Assembly (NCBI RefSeq): GCF_022539665.2
Contig: NW_026712504.1
Location: 1 to 58,916, forward strand
From: Daphnia carinata
Lineage: Eukaryota; Arthropoda; Branchiopoda; Diplostraca; Daphniidae
Direction: 5' to 3'
Length of the DNA stretch: 58,916 bases
Shown here: piece after piece, positions 37,080 through 48,816 of the stretch
How the letters are laid out: each line of letters starts with the position of its first letter
Position numbering within the stretch: the first letter of the stretch is position 1
Position numbers and translations under genes: made by a program
Notes under the pieces: generated by a model
Seen by the model: the letters and a program-made list of their open reading frames with translations, nothing else
Databases searched by the model: none
Told to the model about the DNA's origin: nothing

Positions 37080-37450
37080 GGATAGCGGATAGCGCCGTAA
37101 ATAATCAGTAAGTTCTTATGCTGATATTTGCTAAAAGCGTAGACAACCGTTTCCAGAATAAAGCCCAAGTAAGGTACTAATTCTGTGCATGCTTCTTCCT
37201 CAAGAGTGGATAAAGCTGAACAAGCTGCCTGTTTAACTTGCTTGTTGCCATTCAGGATCCGTTTCAGCAACTGTAGAATATTTTAAAAATTTAAAGGATA
37301 AAACTAGAGAAATTTTTTATTAATTGTAGCAACCTCAGTCATTAGCGGTTTTACACAGTGATCGTGTGGTTGTTTGAGTTGTTCCAAGAATTGTTTGAGT
37401 TGTTTGATGAAAACGAGGAATATTAGGTAACCATTTACCACCAAGAATCC
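37080..37450 (-). pseudogene. TNPO1: Transportin (importin beta-2) gene fragment
   Basis: The exon starting at 37270 on the minus strand encodes a HEAT-repeat segment with [12 protein letters not shown] and [11 protein letters not shown], closely matching transportin-1, the karyopherin that imports M9/PY-NLS cargo. The preceding exon ends at 37334 with VKPLMTE, matching the same region. The intron (37271-37333) is retained, but its donor is GTTGCT. Homology stops at about 37085, where the sequence runs into unrelated bases, so only about 70-90 residues out of about 890 are present. It is a captured fragment, not a gene. Confidence 0.8.
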
Positions 37451-37559
37451 CATCGATACCTTAAAAAAGAACAAGTAAGTATTTACTGAAACGTATATGT
37501 TAATGAAACTGTTCGTTGAACTCACCAATTGTGTGGAGTGCAAATTTCTGCTTCATTTT

Positions 37560-37950
37560 GGGATTATTTTGGCTCGGGGAGCCACAACATCAATAATAGG
37601 AATACAAAATATCTTTTGGGCCCTAATTAAACCAAACAGCTTTAAAAGGTATTTTTAAATGATATTAATACAGGCATATTGAATGGAACGTTACCTCCAA
37701 ATAATGCACAATGTTTAAAAATACTTTTTCAATGGCAATTCTGAAGTGAACTTCTTCATCATTTGGAAGGGAGCAGTTGTAAATAATCCCATTCATCTCT
37801 AAGTATATACTGTCGACCTCTGATATCTAAATATAAGAAAAATGTTACGTTAAGCGAAATAAACTACTGTAAATGTTAACTTGCCTGGTGTTCTTTTGCT
37901 GTTTCACTAGCGCAGACGTATCGTTAACACTCGCCATTCGTCAACTGAAT
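37560..37950 (-). pseudogene. XRN1: 5'-3' exoribonuclease XRN1 gene fragment (5' exons)
   Basis: On the minus strand three pieces line up with the N-terminus of XRN1. Exon 1 (37885-about 37945) encodes RY.C.SETAKEHQ; exon 2 (37695-37826, 44 codons) encodes YLEMNGIIYNCSLPND and the following HFRI segment; exon 3 (37639-about 37560) encodes a stretch ending VVAPRAK. YLDMNG and GVAPRAK are hallmark active-site motifs of the XRN nuclease domain, where Asp residues bind Mg2+; here the first is E instead of D. The introns are retained, the first with a GC donor (GCAAGT). Stops and frameshifts at both ends make it non-functional. Confidence 0.82.
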
Positions 37951-37965
37951 CGAAGTTTAGCATCG

Positions 37966-38635
37966 ACAGGTTACCCAATGTTTGCCATATTTTTTTTGTT
38001 GTTTTTTTAAGTAATTCGCAATTATTATTTGAAACAGACTTTACAAACTTACAGTAATATTTAAACTATCTCCGTGTAAAAAACTGTTTCAATAAAGGAA
38101 GTTGTTCTATAAAAGGATTTTTGAGAAGAAACTATTCACCAGTGTTTAGGGAAAGACTACTAAAATGGCAAATAATGGTAGTTTCGACTTCCAAATTTTC
38201 GCATGCGGATTCAGAATTTCAGCCAGTCATTGTTGAGTTGTTTATGGTGAAGGTTATTGTTCGTGCCGTGCGTGTGCTGTTTCAGGATTTTTTTGTGTAA
38301 CACTTAGTGAACTTCATCGCGTTAGAAACTTTTCTCGTTAGCGACTGATTTAGTGCTTCTGTTAACTGTGGGCTACTGCCGTCTTACGAATTAGTGTTAA
38401 CAGTGTCGATCCCGATTGTTTTCTCTGCGTAAGTGCTTCTGTCGGACCTGTCCAGCGGTCCCCCCTGTTCCTGGCCGGCTGCCCGTTTGGTTCCTGCCCA
38501 GCGTCCCGCGCTGTTCCTGCCTAGCTGCCCGCGCTGTTCCTGCCTAGCTGCCCGCGCTGTTCCTGCCTAGCTGCCCGCCTCTGTTCCTACTGAGGCCCCT
38601 TCACATTTTGGATTATTCATATGGAATCTCAAACC
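37966..38635 (+). other. Leader-like region with 23-bp GC-rich minisatellite and a short start exon
   Basis: GC-rich sequence contrasts with its surroundings. A 23-bp unit beginning CTGTTCCTGCCTAGCTGCCC occurs three times exactly at 38511-38579, with diverged units on both sides (38464-38590). Just downstream, ATG at 38621 gives five codons and then a perfect GTAAGTAAT donor at 38636. It could be the 5' UTR and first exon of a gene or retroelement; no matching downstream exon was found. Confidence 0.4.
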
Positions 38636-38649
38636 GTAAGTAATTATTC

Positions 38650-38890
38650 ATTTTACTAGTGCTGGGCCGATCCCAGACACAGTGTATCAGGCTCGGGACG
38701 GATAGGCAACGGTCCGAGTGCTGACATTGTTACTATAAGTTTAAGGGCATTGAGACTTGTCACCTCAATGGGCACAGGTATCGGGATTGGTTTCACAGTG
38801 TCGTCGTGAAACCAATTGTCTGGCCATGGTCAGTGGACCTTCAGTTAGATGAATATCTTAGTCGGGACATAGGCCGACTAGGATTAGAAA
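38650..38890 (+). ncRNA. Serial-hairpin region, candidate structured RNA
   Basis: Stems in series: CTGGG/CCCAG at 38662-38676; a perfect 11-bp stem ATTGGTTTCAC/GTGAAACCAAT at 38786-38816 with a 9-nt loop; TAGTCGG/CCGACTA at 38860-38880; and an imperfect stem near 38692-38720 (CTCGGGACGG/GGTCCGAG). It lies in what may be the intron after the exon at 38621. No known RNA family recognised. Confidence 0.3.
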
Positions 38891-39584
38891 TAATTGCGGT
38901 AGTTATTTAATTATATATGGAAATTATGTATGCTACTTTTTCAAATGCAATGAATTGCCTTCTTTCTTCACACAACTTAATGCTTTTGTTCATTCTTTTT
39001 ATGGTTTTTCAACTGGACTTAACTTACGTCTTACTAATTAAATTTTTTCTTTTTTTTTTCTTCTTTGTCGATTTTGGCAGGGGCTTTGCCCGGCAATTTT
39101 TTAAATTGTTTCCTCAGGCCGTTCTAATGCTTTAGTTCTTTCTTAATTTTTTCTCCTTATTCTTTACTTAAATTTCTTTTTTTTTTTTTTTTTTTTTTTC
39201 GCTGGTGCTGGTAGGGCGCTTTTAACAACGAAGTTTTTAACAGTTTTTCTTATGGCGCTTGAAATGCTTTTCCGTTTTTTATCACTCTTTTGGCAAATGA
39301 TTTTGCTTTTGCGTGATTAGATAAATTTTTTTGTTTCCTTTTCTTTTCGTTTTTACATTTTTGAAACCTTTTTTTCCGACGGCTTCAATCTTTGCTGTTT
39401 ATTACTACTTTTTTGGCAATTGATCTTTGCTTATGCAAGATCAGTTAATCATTTTTTTTTCTCTTTTTTTGCGGGTGTTCTCACGGTGCTTTACCAAGCG
39501 CCTTTTAATTTTTCTTCAATCCGCTTCAGATTGCTATTCCCTTACAACTCTTTTTGGCAATTGATTTCTGCTTATGCGAAATTA
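38891..39584 (+). repeat. T-rich spacer with degenerate repeats
   Basis: Poly-T runs alternate with a repeated block (TTTTTGGCAATTGAT.TTTGCTTATGC, about 39410, 39550 and a variant at 39290). No gene is supported. It ends at an ATTTAAC microhomology joining KDZ copy 3. Confidence 0.5.
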
Positions 39585-40277
39585 ATTTAACATTAGATTT
39601 TAGTAACATACACCTTCGTTAAGTCACTAGTATATGGAGAAAATGCAACATCACTTCCCTAGAATATTCCTCTTCCATGATGTTAATAGTCTGCTGTCCA
39701 ACAAATTTGTTGCTGCTTGCCTATCCAGAACAACATAACAACATTAATGTTGCAAATCAAAATGCAGAATTTAGATTTTAGTTACACTTACCTTCTTTAC
39801 TTTTAGTTCACAAGTATATAGAGGAAGTGCAACGTCACTGGTCAGTCTAGAAAACTTCTTTTCCAATACTTTAATAGTCTGCTGTTGAAATTTGTTGCTA
39901 CTTGCCTGTCCAGAATTACATAACATAATGTAACGTTACATATGAAACTACAGATTGCAGAATTCAATTATACATACCTTCTTTAGTTCACCAGTGTATG
40001 GAGGAAACACGACACCAATGGTCAGCCCAGAAAACTTCTTTTCCAATACACTAATAATCTGGTGTTCAACAAATTCGCTGCTGCTTGCCTGTACAGAACT
40101 TCGTAACAACATTTAACGTTGCAGATGAAAATACAGAATGCAGATTTTAGTTATACTTACTTTCTTCAGTTCACAAGTATAGGGAGAAAAAACAACATCA
40201 ATGGTCAGCCCAGAAGATTTCTGTTCCAAGACGTTAATAGTCTGCTGTTCAACAAATATGTTTTTCATCGATTCCAT
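39585..40277 (-). pseudogene. Truncated third copy of the tandem-exon gene
   Basis: Exons 1-4 are present in reverse orientation (start codon complement at 40275-40277). The fifth exon is missing because the copy begins at 39585. Its exon 4 keeps the regular GATGTTAATAGTCTGCTG form, as in copy 1. Confidence 0.55.
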
Positions 40278-41056
40278 AGTACATGCAAGAGCTTGGTTTA
40301 TTTATCGTGATAAGTATCAGTATATTGGTCAGCATTTTTTCTCAAAACTAGGAAACATTTTTAAAAATTAAAATTTTAGTGCTGTCAAAACCACAACAGT
40401 ATAAACACAGAAAGAAAAGTACGTTGCAGTTGTCCTAATCTTAAAAATGCGCATCTATATCAATGGTATAAGTATGAATATCGATTTACAACATTAGGTA
40501 TACAGGTTCTTTATTCATATGTTTTTTAAAAACCATGTTCCGGTTTAAGAGAAGTTCACAAAAGAACTCGACACATAAACATTTCTTCTATAGATAAACG
40601 TGGCATTTCGGCGGCATACAATTACACAACGTCATGACATAAGGAAATTGAAATACCTACTTTTCTGTATTACGAGCTGCTTCTGAAATGTAGAAAGACA
40701 CCATTCTCTATTTAAAGAAAATAGGTTGACTAAATTTATGCAGCTGTTAACCATCGTTTGCCGAAAACAACCATAGTAATAAGTTCATTTCATACTGCTC
40801 CGTTGTATTACAAAAATTTCGTAAACTGAGGTGCAATAAAAAGAAGAAAATTTTTTGAATATGAGAATTGCGAAAACACAACGAATGGGAACTTTCAATT
40901 GGCAATTGGAAACTATGGAGTCATTCCATCAACCCGAAACGTCCTACAGCTGGTCTGACTAAGAAGAAATTTGCCATTAAACTTGTATCTGAAGAGATTG
41001 AACATGATAAAAATGTAATTGATTTTTTGATGTATCTTAGTTGCAATTTTTTAATT

Positions 41057-41992
41057 TACCACAAGTAATGCTGTATTTTTTTTCCGGTGAAATAAAATGT
41101 ATCTTCCTACATTTAAATTCCCCGCAGTAAAAAAATGGCCGCCACTTGCTAGTAGCTGATTGGACGATTATTTTTGGGATTTTATATGATAATGACGTCG
41201 AATAAAATAGAATCCAATGCACTGTTAGATGCACTGAATCATGGGAATTCTAAAAATCTCTAAGTTGAATCGAAATTGTGATTATTAATGCCCAAACGAG
41301 CCCGGCAAAGTTTCGTTGTTTTGACAGTTCCCCTTCCCCTCAAAATTAAAGCAATTTTTAAAAAAATTATTGCTACTTTATTATAGGTCCAAAGTTAATA
41401 AATCTTACAGAAATGGATAGCTCTTAACGAGATCTATCAAAATCTGTAGGATTTTAAGTGGGAAAATGAAAAAACAAAAATTTCAAAAGGCGTTGTAACT
41501 TTTTCGTTTTCTCAGTTAGGTCGAGTTCTGAGATGACCCGCAAAAACGAAAAAGTAAAAACTTTTTTGGGAATTTGTTGTTTTTCTTTTTACCACTATAG
41601 TTTTGGCACCAATCGATAGATCTCCTTAAAAGCTATCAGTCGCTATAAAATTTGTTAATTTTAGAACAATAAATAAATAGCGATTAATTTTTCAAATTAT
41701 GTTTAAATTTGGAGGAAGGGGGAACTGGTCAAAACAACGACGATTTGTCCGGCTCGTTTGGGCATTAATAATTAGCATTTCAATCCCACGTAGTGATTTT
41801 TATAATTCCCATGATTCAGCGCATGTAATAGTACATTGGATTTTATTTTATTCAACGTAATTATCATATAAAATTCCAAAAATTTACGCGAAACAACTGC
41901 TGGCATCTGGCGGCTGTTTTTCATCGGGAATTTAAATGTATAACGGTACATCTTGTTTAACCCCAAAAACAATATAACATTACTTATGTTTA
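41057..41992. repeat. Foldback inverted repeat in KDZ copy 3
   Basis: Same structure as 15975-16910, reversed; it ends about 40 bp before the Helitron insertion point. Confidence 0.85.
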
Positions 41993-44033
41993 CTTTAAAA
42001 ATGCAACGTGGATGCACCAAGAAGCCAATTATCTACTCTCTTTATAAAAGCCAAAGGTCTCTTTGTGGGAGGAGTTTGTTTGCGTATCTGTCTGTGTGTT
42101 TGTCCGAAAAACCTAACGGCGTGCGCACGCAGTGATTGGTTCGTGTTCAGTCACGTGATTTTTTTATACCTGGAAAAAGGTACGACTACCTGAAAAAGGT
42201 TCAAACTGCCTTTGGCAAAGCTTAACATTTTTTTTCCCTTTTGCCATCTTTTTCGCCATTGGTCGTGTTGACATCACGTGGTTTTTTTTTTACCTCGAAA
42301 AAGGTTCGACTATCTGCTAAAAGGTTCGACTACCTGAAAAAGGTTCAAACTGCCTTTGGCAAAGCTTAACCTTTTCCTTCCCTTTTGCCATCCGTTTTAT
42401 CATTGGTCGCATTGACATCACGTGTTTTTTTCTACCTGGAAAAAGGTCCGACTACCTGAAAAAAGGTTCGACTACCTGAAAAATGTTCGACTACCTGAAA
42501 AAAGGTTCGACCTGCCTACGGCTAAGCGTAACTTTTTCCCGTTTTATGTTTTCCCTTTTTTTAGTCATTTCCAATCACCACATTCCGCATTTTAGCAATC
42601 CGTTTTCACCATCATTGACACATTAATGTCAGACGAAATTCAGCTACCAAACGACGTAGACAAAAACGTCCTGCTGTCACATTTTAACAATGTAAGCGAT
42701 TTCTTATACCACAATTTCTTCCAAAATTAAACATTTCTGTTTGTTTCAATATAATTTTCATTTAAACAGGTGATAATTCAGTTGCCAGTGGTTTCTTTTG
42801 ATGTCTCTTAGCTCTCCCAAAAATCAGCCATTGGATGTATTGTAGTAGAAAATGTTTTTTTTCCCTGCTCATTTAAACAGGTAACATCCTACATTCAAAT
42901 TTGTATAACGTATTTGCAGATATTAGCTTGCAACAAGTTCCATTACCCTCAAGTTAACGTTGTTCAACTTTTTCAACATTGTCCAGTTGAACGGGCTTGG
43001 TATTCTAATTCAGTTTACTTTTTAGATGGGTCAATGTTTGTGTTGACTAATTGACTGTTGCGTACATTCCAGAACGGCAGTGGCATCACCTGAAGATTAC
43101 AATTTTCTTTCACTCACATTTGATCAACAAAAGGCAATGCCACCTTATAGGTGCACAGCACTACTGGTGTACGATAGTAATCTTTTACATAAAGTTTAAC
43201 AAGACATGTTTAGCTTAAGGTATTAAACATTTATTTTTCAACAGGTACCTCAAACCTGCACAGTAAGCATTCCAAAGGAACCACTGTCCTCAACAAACAC
43301 TGTTGAATTTTATCAACCCATTTCAGGTGAACGAGCTCTGCACTTCCACTTCAGTTCTCCTTCAACAGGTGCTGGTATGGTATGGTAAGCAATAGACTAC
43401 TGTTTACGTTCACAAAAAGATAGTGTGGCTTCATCTGAATCACACAAATTTTCTAATTACAGGTGAAGTATTACTTGAGTTGCATTTTGCACATTTCTCA
43501 GGCCCACTTCATTTGCAACTTTGAAAGTGAAGTAATACGCAACGATGGATTGTTGTTTGATAAAAAGATATGCCAAACGCACAGGTATTAAACATTCAAA
43601 CAAGCTTTCAGTGGTTTTTTGTCAACAGGTGCCGCATTGAAGCGGGCATTCAACAAATTCCGCCACACTAAACCAACTGCGCTCATTTTTTTCAATATCT
43701 TCCAGGCGAAAGAGCTCTGTATTCTCAGCTGTTAACTGACCAGAGTTACCGATTTCTTTAAGCCAATATTTTAGAACGCGTTTACAACCAGGTAATAACA
43801 GTTTTTAACCAGGTGATAACAGTTATTAACCAGGTGATAACAGTTATGGGTTTTCCTTGACGTCTGGGCTTGCGAAAAGGGTGCCAAAACTAAACTAAAC
43901 TCCTACTAAACTACAACAAATGTGAGACTCACAGGTGCAAAGCACTAAACCAGTCACGTATGACTTGAAGCTCTCAGGGTTTATTCGTCAACAGGTAGCT
44001 GATTCAAACATGCACGTTTAAGCAATCAACAAG

Positions 44034-46296
44034 TAATATCCTAAACAAACAGAATTCAGTCTTTTTCAACACGTTCCAGATGAAAGGGCTGAGCATTTTT
44101 TCCTTCAGTTCTATTTTAACGTGCGTTTATGTTTTCTTGCACTGCTTTGCTGTTTAAATTTACAAACAGACAGTGGCTTCATCAAAAAACCTCCAATTTT
44201 CCCGTTAAAACGTAGGTGAAGCATTCCCTTGAATTGCAATCTGCAAATTTAGCAGACACGCTTCATTTGCAACGCCGAGAGGAAAAAGCAATGTTAGGAT
44301 GGATTGCTGGTACACTAAAAGAAATGTCATCGGCATAGGTAGACAGCACTCAATTAGTCACGCTTGACGTAAGCCTTTCAATGTTCATTTGTAATTAGAA
44401 ACCTCATTGATACGGGCAGATATTGAGGTTCAACAAGTCCTCCAATTCTCAACCTATGGTGTGCAACTTTTTCGACACATTTCAGGTAAAGGGCTCTGCA
44501 TTTCCACATCAGTTCCATTTTAAAAATTGTAGTCCTTCTGTTTACCAATTGGCTGTTGTATGCGTTTACACAAAGACATCGTGACTTCTTTGAAGATCAT
44601 AAATTTTCTCACGTTTACAGATGAGGCATTCATTGATTTGCATTCTGCAAATTTCACAGGCCAAGTTCATTTGCAACATTGAATGTGAAGAGCTACGCCA
44701 GAATGGACTGCTGATCGACTACAAGAAATAACAAACTCACAGGTGTCAAGAATTCAACAAGTCACGTTTTATTTCAAGCTTTCAGTAGTTACTTTATATT
44801 AACAGGTGCCTCATTGAAACGTGCAGTTGTTGGCATGCAGCGAGTTTCACCATCCTCAATCAACAGAGTTTAACTTTGTCAACCCATCCAGGTAAAGGAT
44901 ATACACTTCCGCTTTAGTTCTTTCTCAACATAATTGTGGTTTTGGTTTACCGTTTGGCTGTTGTTTACGTTTTCAAAAAATTATCGTTTCTTAATTTGAA
45001 GATCATACATTTTCTCATGTTTACAGATAAAGAATTCGTAGAGTTGCATACTGCAATTTTCACAGGCACACTCCATTTGCAATTTTCGAAGTGAAGAGCT
45101 ACGCGTGAGCGGACTGTTGATTAACTAAAAGAAATACCAAAGTCACAGGTGTCAAGCCTTCAACAAGTAACGTTTTATTTATAGCTACCAGGGGTTATTT
45201 GCTAATAGGTGCCTCACTGAAACGTGGAAAGGTTGACATTTGACAACTTCCGCCACCTCAAACAACGGCGTTCAACTTTGTCAAACCAGTGCATGGGACA
45301 GGGCCCTCCATTTCTGTTCCAGTTCAGACTGGTGATTAATGAAAACAAAAAGTCAAACTCACAGGTGCAAAGCACTAGACAAAGCACCTTTGATTTAAAG
45401 CTTTCTGTGTTCATTTGTCAACAGGTGCCTCATTAAATCGTCCAGATTTTAGCATTCAACAAGTTCCACCGACCTCAACCAACAACGTTCAATTTTTTCA
45501 AACCTTGCTTGCGAAGGTGCTGTGCATTTTCACTATAGCTATTAACTGGTTGTGTTAAACGTTTTTTACCACATATTTTTGAATTTCTGTTTCTCACCGA
45601 AGTTCTTCATTGGAACAGCTGATAGCATTCTGCTGCTAGATCTCTATTCTGCAGTGCACTCCTCAGCCAACTGTGTATGCCATTTCATGGAAGGCCTCAA
45701 TTACATTTGTACAGAATTATTTGAACTTCCAGGTGACAATTGTGACTGCCACGTAACCAACACATCAGGATCTGCGTTTCAACCAGGTGACAACAGTTTT
45801 CTTTGACTTCTGCGCTCGCCGAAAAGAATGCCTAAACTAAGCTAAGCTAAACCACCACTAAACTGCAACAAATTTGAAAGTCACACGTGCAAAGCATTCA
45901 ACCAGTCACATATGACAAAGCTTTCAGTGCTTATGTTAACAAATAGCTCATTTAAACATGCACATCATACCACTCTAGAAGTGTGCTACTCTCAACCAAC
46001 GGCATTCCGTTTTTTAACGTCCCCCAGATGAAAGGGATCTGCATTTATCACTTCAGTTCTATTTTAACATGCGTTATTGTTTTCATTCTCTATTTGACTG
46101 TTGTTAAAATTAAAAAGAAGACGGTGGCTTAATCTGAAGATCTCAAATTTTCTCCTGTTTATAGGTGAACAAGTGAAGCATATGTTTGAGTTGCATCCTG
46201 CAAATTTCTGAAGCATACTTTCATTCGCAACTTTCAAAGTGAAAAGCTGCGCGAGGATGGACTGCTGATCAACCAAAAGAAATGTCAAACTCGCAG
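44034..46296 (+). repeat. Helitron A internal duplication, unit 1
   Basis: About 2.3 kb closely matching 46558-48816 (for example AAAGGGCTGAGCATTTTT at both starts, GAAATGTCAAACTCG at both ends). Confidence 0.85.
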
Positions 46297-46557
46297 AGTC
46301 GAAGCAGACTTGCCGCGCCAATCAATTTTCCGATCTCGATCTTCGATCCGATCTTTTGAGTTTAATCGAATCGGAGATCGAGATCGAGGCGATCATTTTA
46401 CCGATCATTTTTGTGCGACATCTAACGCTAAAAATTCACTGTTTAACGAATTTAGCATTGGCTGTCACAGCGACAGTCACTGACGGCCATTGAGGGTGAA
46501 CACTAAACAGTTTCCCTCAATTGGCATTCGCAAAAATAGTAGTGAAAGAGAACCATG
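46297..46557. other. About 260-bp unrelated insert between duplication units, with inverted repeat
   Basis: This sequence has no counterpart at the end of unit 2. It contains an inverted repeat (ATCTCGATCTTCGAT near 46332 with its near-complement ending near 46388). Confidence 0.6.
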
Positions 46558-48816
46558 GAACAAGTAATACCCTAATAAACCAACGGAATTCAGTCTTTTC
46601 CAACACCTTCCAGATGAAAGGGCTGAGCATTTTTACCTTCAGATCTATTTTAACGTGCGTTTATGTTTTCTTCCACTGCTTTGCTGTTTTAATTTACCAA
46701 CAGACAGTGGCTTCATCTAAAAACCTCCAATTTTCCCGTTTATAGGTGAAGCATTCCCTTGAATTGCAATCTCCAAATTTAGGAGACACGCTTCATTTGC
46801 AACTCCGAGAGGGAAAAGCAATGTTAGGATGGATTGCTGGTCCACTAAAAGAAATGTCATCGGCATATGTAGACAGCACTCAATTAGTCACGTTTGACGT
46901 AAGCGTTTCAGTGTTCATTTGTAATTAGAAACCTCATTGATACGGGCAGATTTTGAGGTTCAACAAGTCCTACCATTCTCAACCTATGGTGTGCAACTTT
47001 TTCGACACATTTCAGGTAAAGGGCTCTGCATTTCCACATCAGTTCCATTTTAAAGTGTTGTGGTGCTTCTGTTTACCAATTGGCTGTTGTATGCGTTTAC
47101 ACAAAGACATAGTGACTTCTTTGAAGATCGCAAATTTTCTCACGTTTACAGATGAGGCATTCATTGATTTGCATTCTGCAAATTTCACTGGCCAAGTTCA
47201 TTTGCAACATTGAAAGTGAAGATCTACGCCAGAATGGACTGCTGATCGACTACAAGAAATAACAAACTCACAGGTGCCAAGAATTCAACAAGTCACGTTT
47301 CATTTCAAGCTTTCAGTAGTTACTTATTAACAGGTTCCTCATTGAAACGTGCAGATGTTGGCATGCAGCGAGTTCCACCATCCTCAATCAACAGAGTTTA
47401 ACTTTACCAACCCATCCAGGTAAGGGATATACACTTCCGCTTCAGTTCTTTCTCAACATACTTTGTGATTTTGGTTTACCGTTTGGCTGTTTACGTTTTT
47501 AAAAAATCGTTTTTTTAATTTGAAGATCACACATGGTCTCATGTTTACAGATGAAGAATTCGTTGAGTTGCATACTGCAATTTTCACAGGCACACTCCAT
47601 TTGCAATTTTCGAAGTGAAGAGCTACGCTAGGGCGGACTGTTGATCAACTAAAATAAATACCAAATTCACAGGTGTCAAGCACTCAACAAGTAACATTTT
47701 ATTTATAGCTACCAGTGGTTATTTGCTAATAGGTGCCTCACTGAAACGTGGAGAGGTTGGCATTTGACAACTTCCGCTAAATCAAACAACGGCGTTCAAC
47801 TTTGTCAAACCAGTACATGGGATAGGGCTCTCCATTTCCGTTCCAGTTCAGACTGATGATTAATGAAAACAACTGTCAAACTCAAAGGTGCAAAGCACTA
47901 GACAAATCACTTTGATTGTCAACAGGTGCCTCATTAAAACGTCCAGATTTTAGCATTCAACAAGTTCCACCAACCTCAACCAACAACGTTCAATTTTTTC
48001 AAACCTTGCTGGCGAAGGCACTGTGCATTTTCACTATGGCTATTAACTGGTTGTATTAAACGTTTTTTACCACATATTTTTTGAATTTCTGTTTCTCACC
48101 GAAGTTCTTCACTGGAACAGCTGATAGCATTCTGCGGCTAGATCTCTATTCTGCAGTGCACTTCTCAGCAAACTGTGTATGCCATGTCATCGAAGGCCTC
48201 AATTACATTTGTACAGAATTCGTTGAACTTCCAGGTGACAAGTGTGACTGCCACGTAATCAACACATAAGGATCTGCGTTTCAACCAGGTGACAACAGTT
48301 TTCTTTGACTTCTGCGCTCGCCCAAAAGGATGCCTAAACTAAGCTAAGCTAAACCACCACTAAACTGTAAGAAATTTGAAAGTCACACGTACAAAGCATT
48401 CAACCAGTCACATATGACATAAAGCTTTCAGTGCTTATGTCAACAAATAGCTCATTTAAACATGCACAGCATGCCACTCAACAAGTGCGCTACTCTCAAC
48501 CAACAGCATTCCATTTTTTAACGTCCCCCAGATGAAGGGGATCTGCATTTATCACTTCAATTCTATTTTAACATGCGTTATGGTTTTCATTCTCTATTTG
48601 ACTGTTGTTAAGATTAAAAAGAAGACAGTGGCTTAATCTGAAGATCACAAATTTTCTCCTGTTTACAGATGAACAAACGCAAACGAAAAGCATATGTTTG
48701 AGTTGCATCCTGCAAATTTCTGAAGCATACTTTCATTCGTAACTTTCAAAGTCAAAAGTTGTGCGAGGATGGACTGCTGGTCAACCAAAAGAAATGTCAA
48801 ACTCGAAGATTCGAAG
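46558..48816 (+). repeat. Helitron A internal duplication, unit 2
   Basis: Pairs with 44034-46296. Differences include small indels (for example a shortened segment near 47910), so the duplication is not brand new. Confidence 0.85.

Larger units (their letters stand above)
39585..42031 (-). mobile_element. KDZ copy 3, right part (inverted), 5' of the Helitron insertion
   Basis: Near-identical to 29667-32119 at an almost constant offset of about 9.9 kb, and to the reverse complement of 15940-18410. It contains most of the tandem-exon gene and the foldback repeat. The element continues at 55623. Confidence 0.93.

Noticed and set aside
38860-38890. Possible hammerhead ribozyme near the hairpins
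   Set aside because: The CTGATGA and GAAA core elements are not in the required arrangement.
38917-39135. 72-codon Phe-rich ORF
   Set aside because: It arises from T-rich low-complexity sequence.
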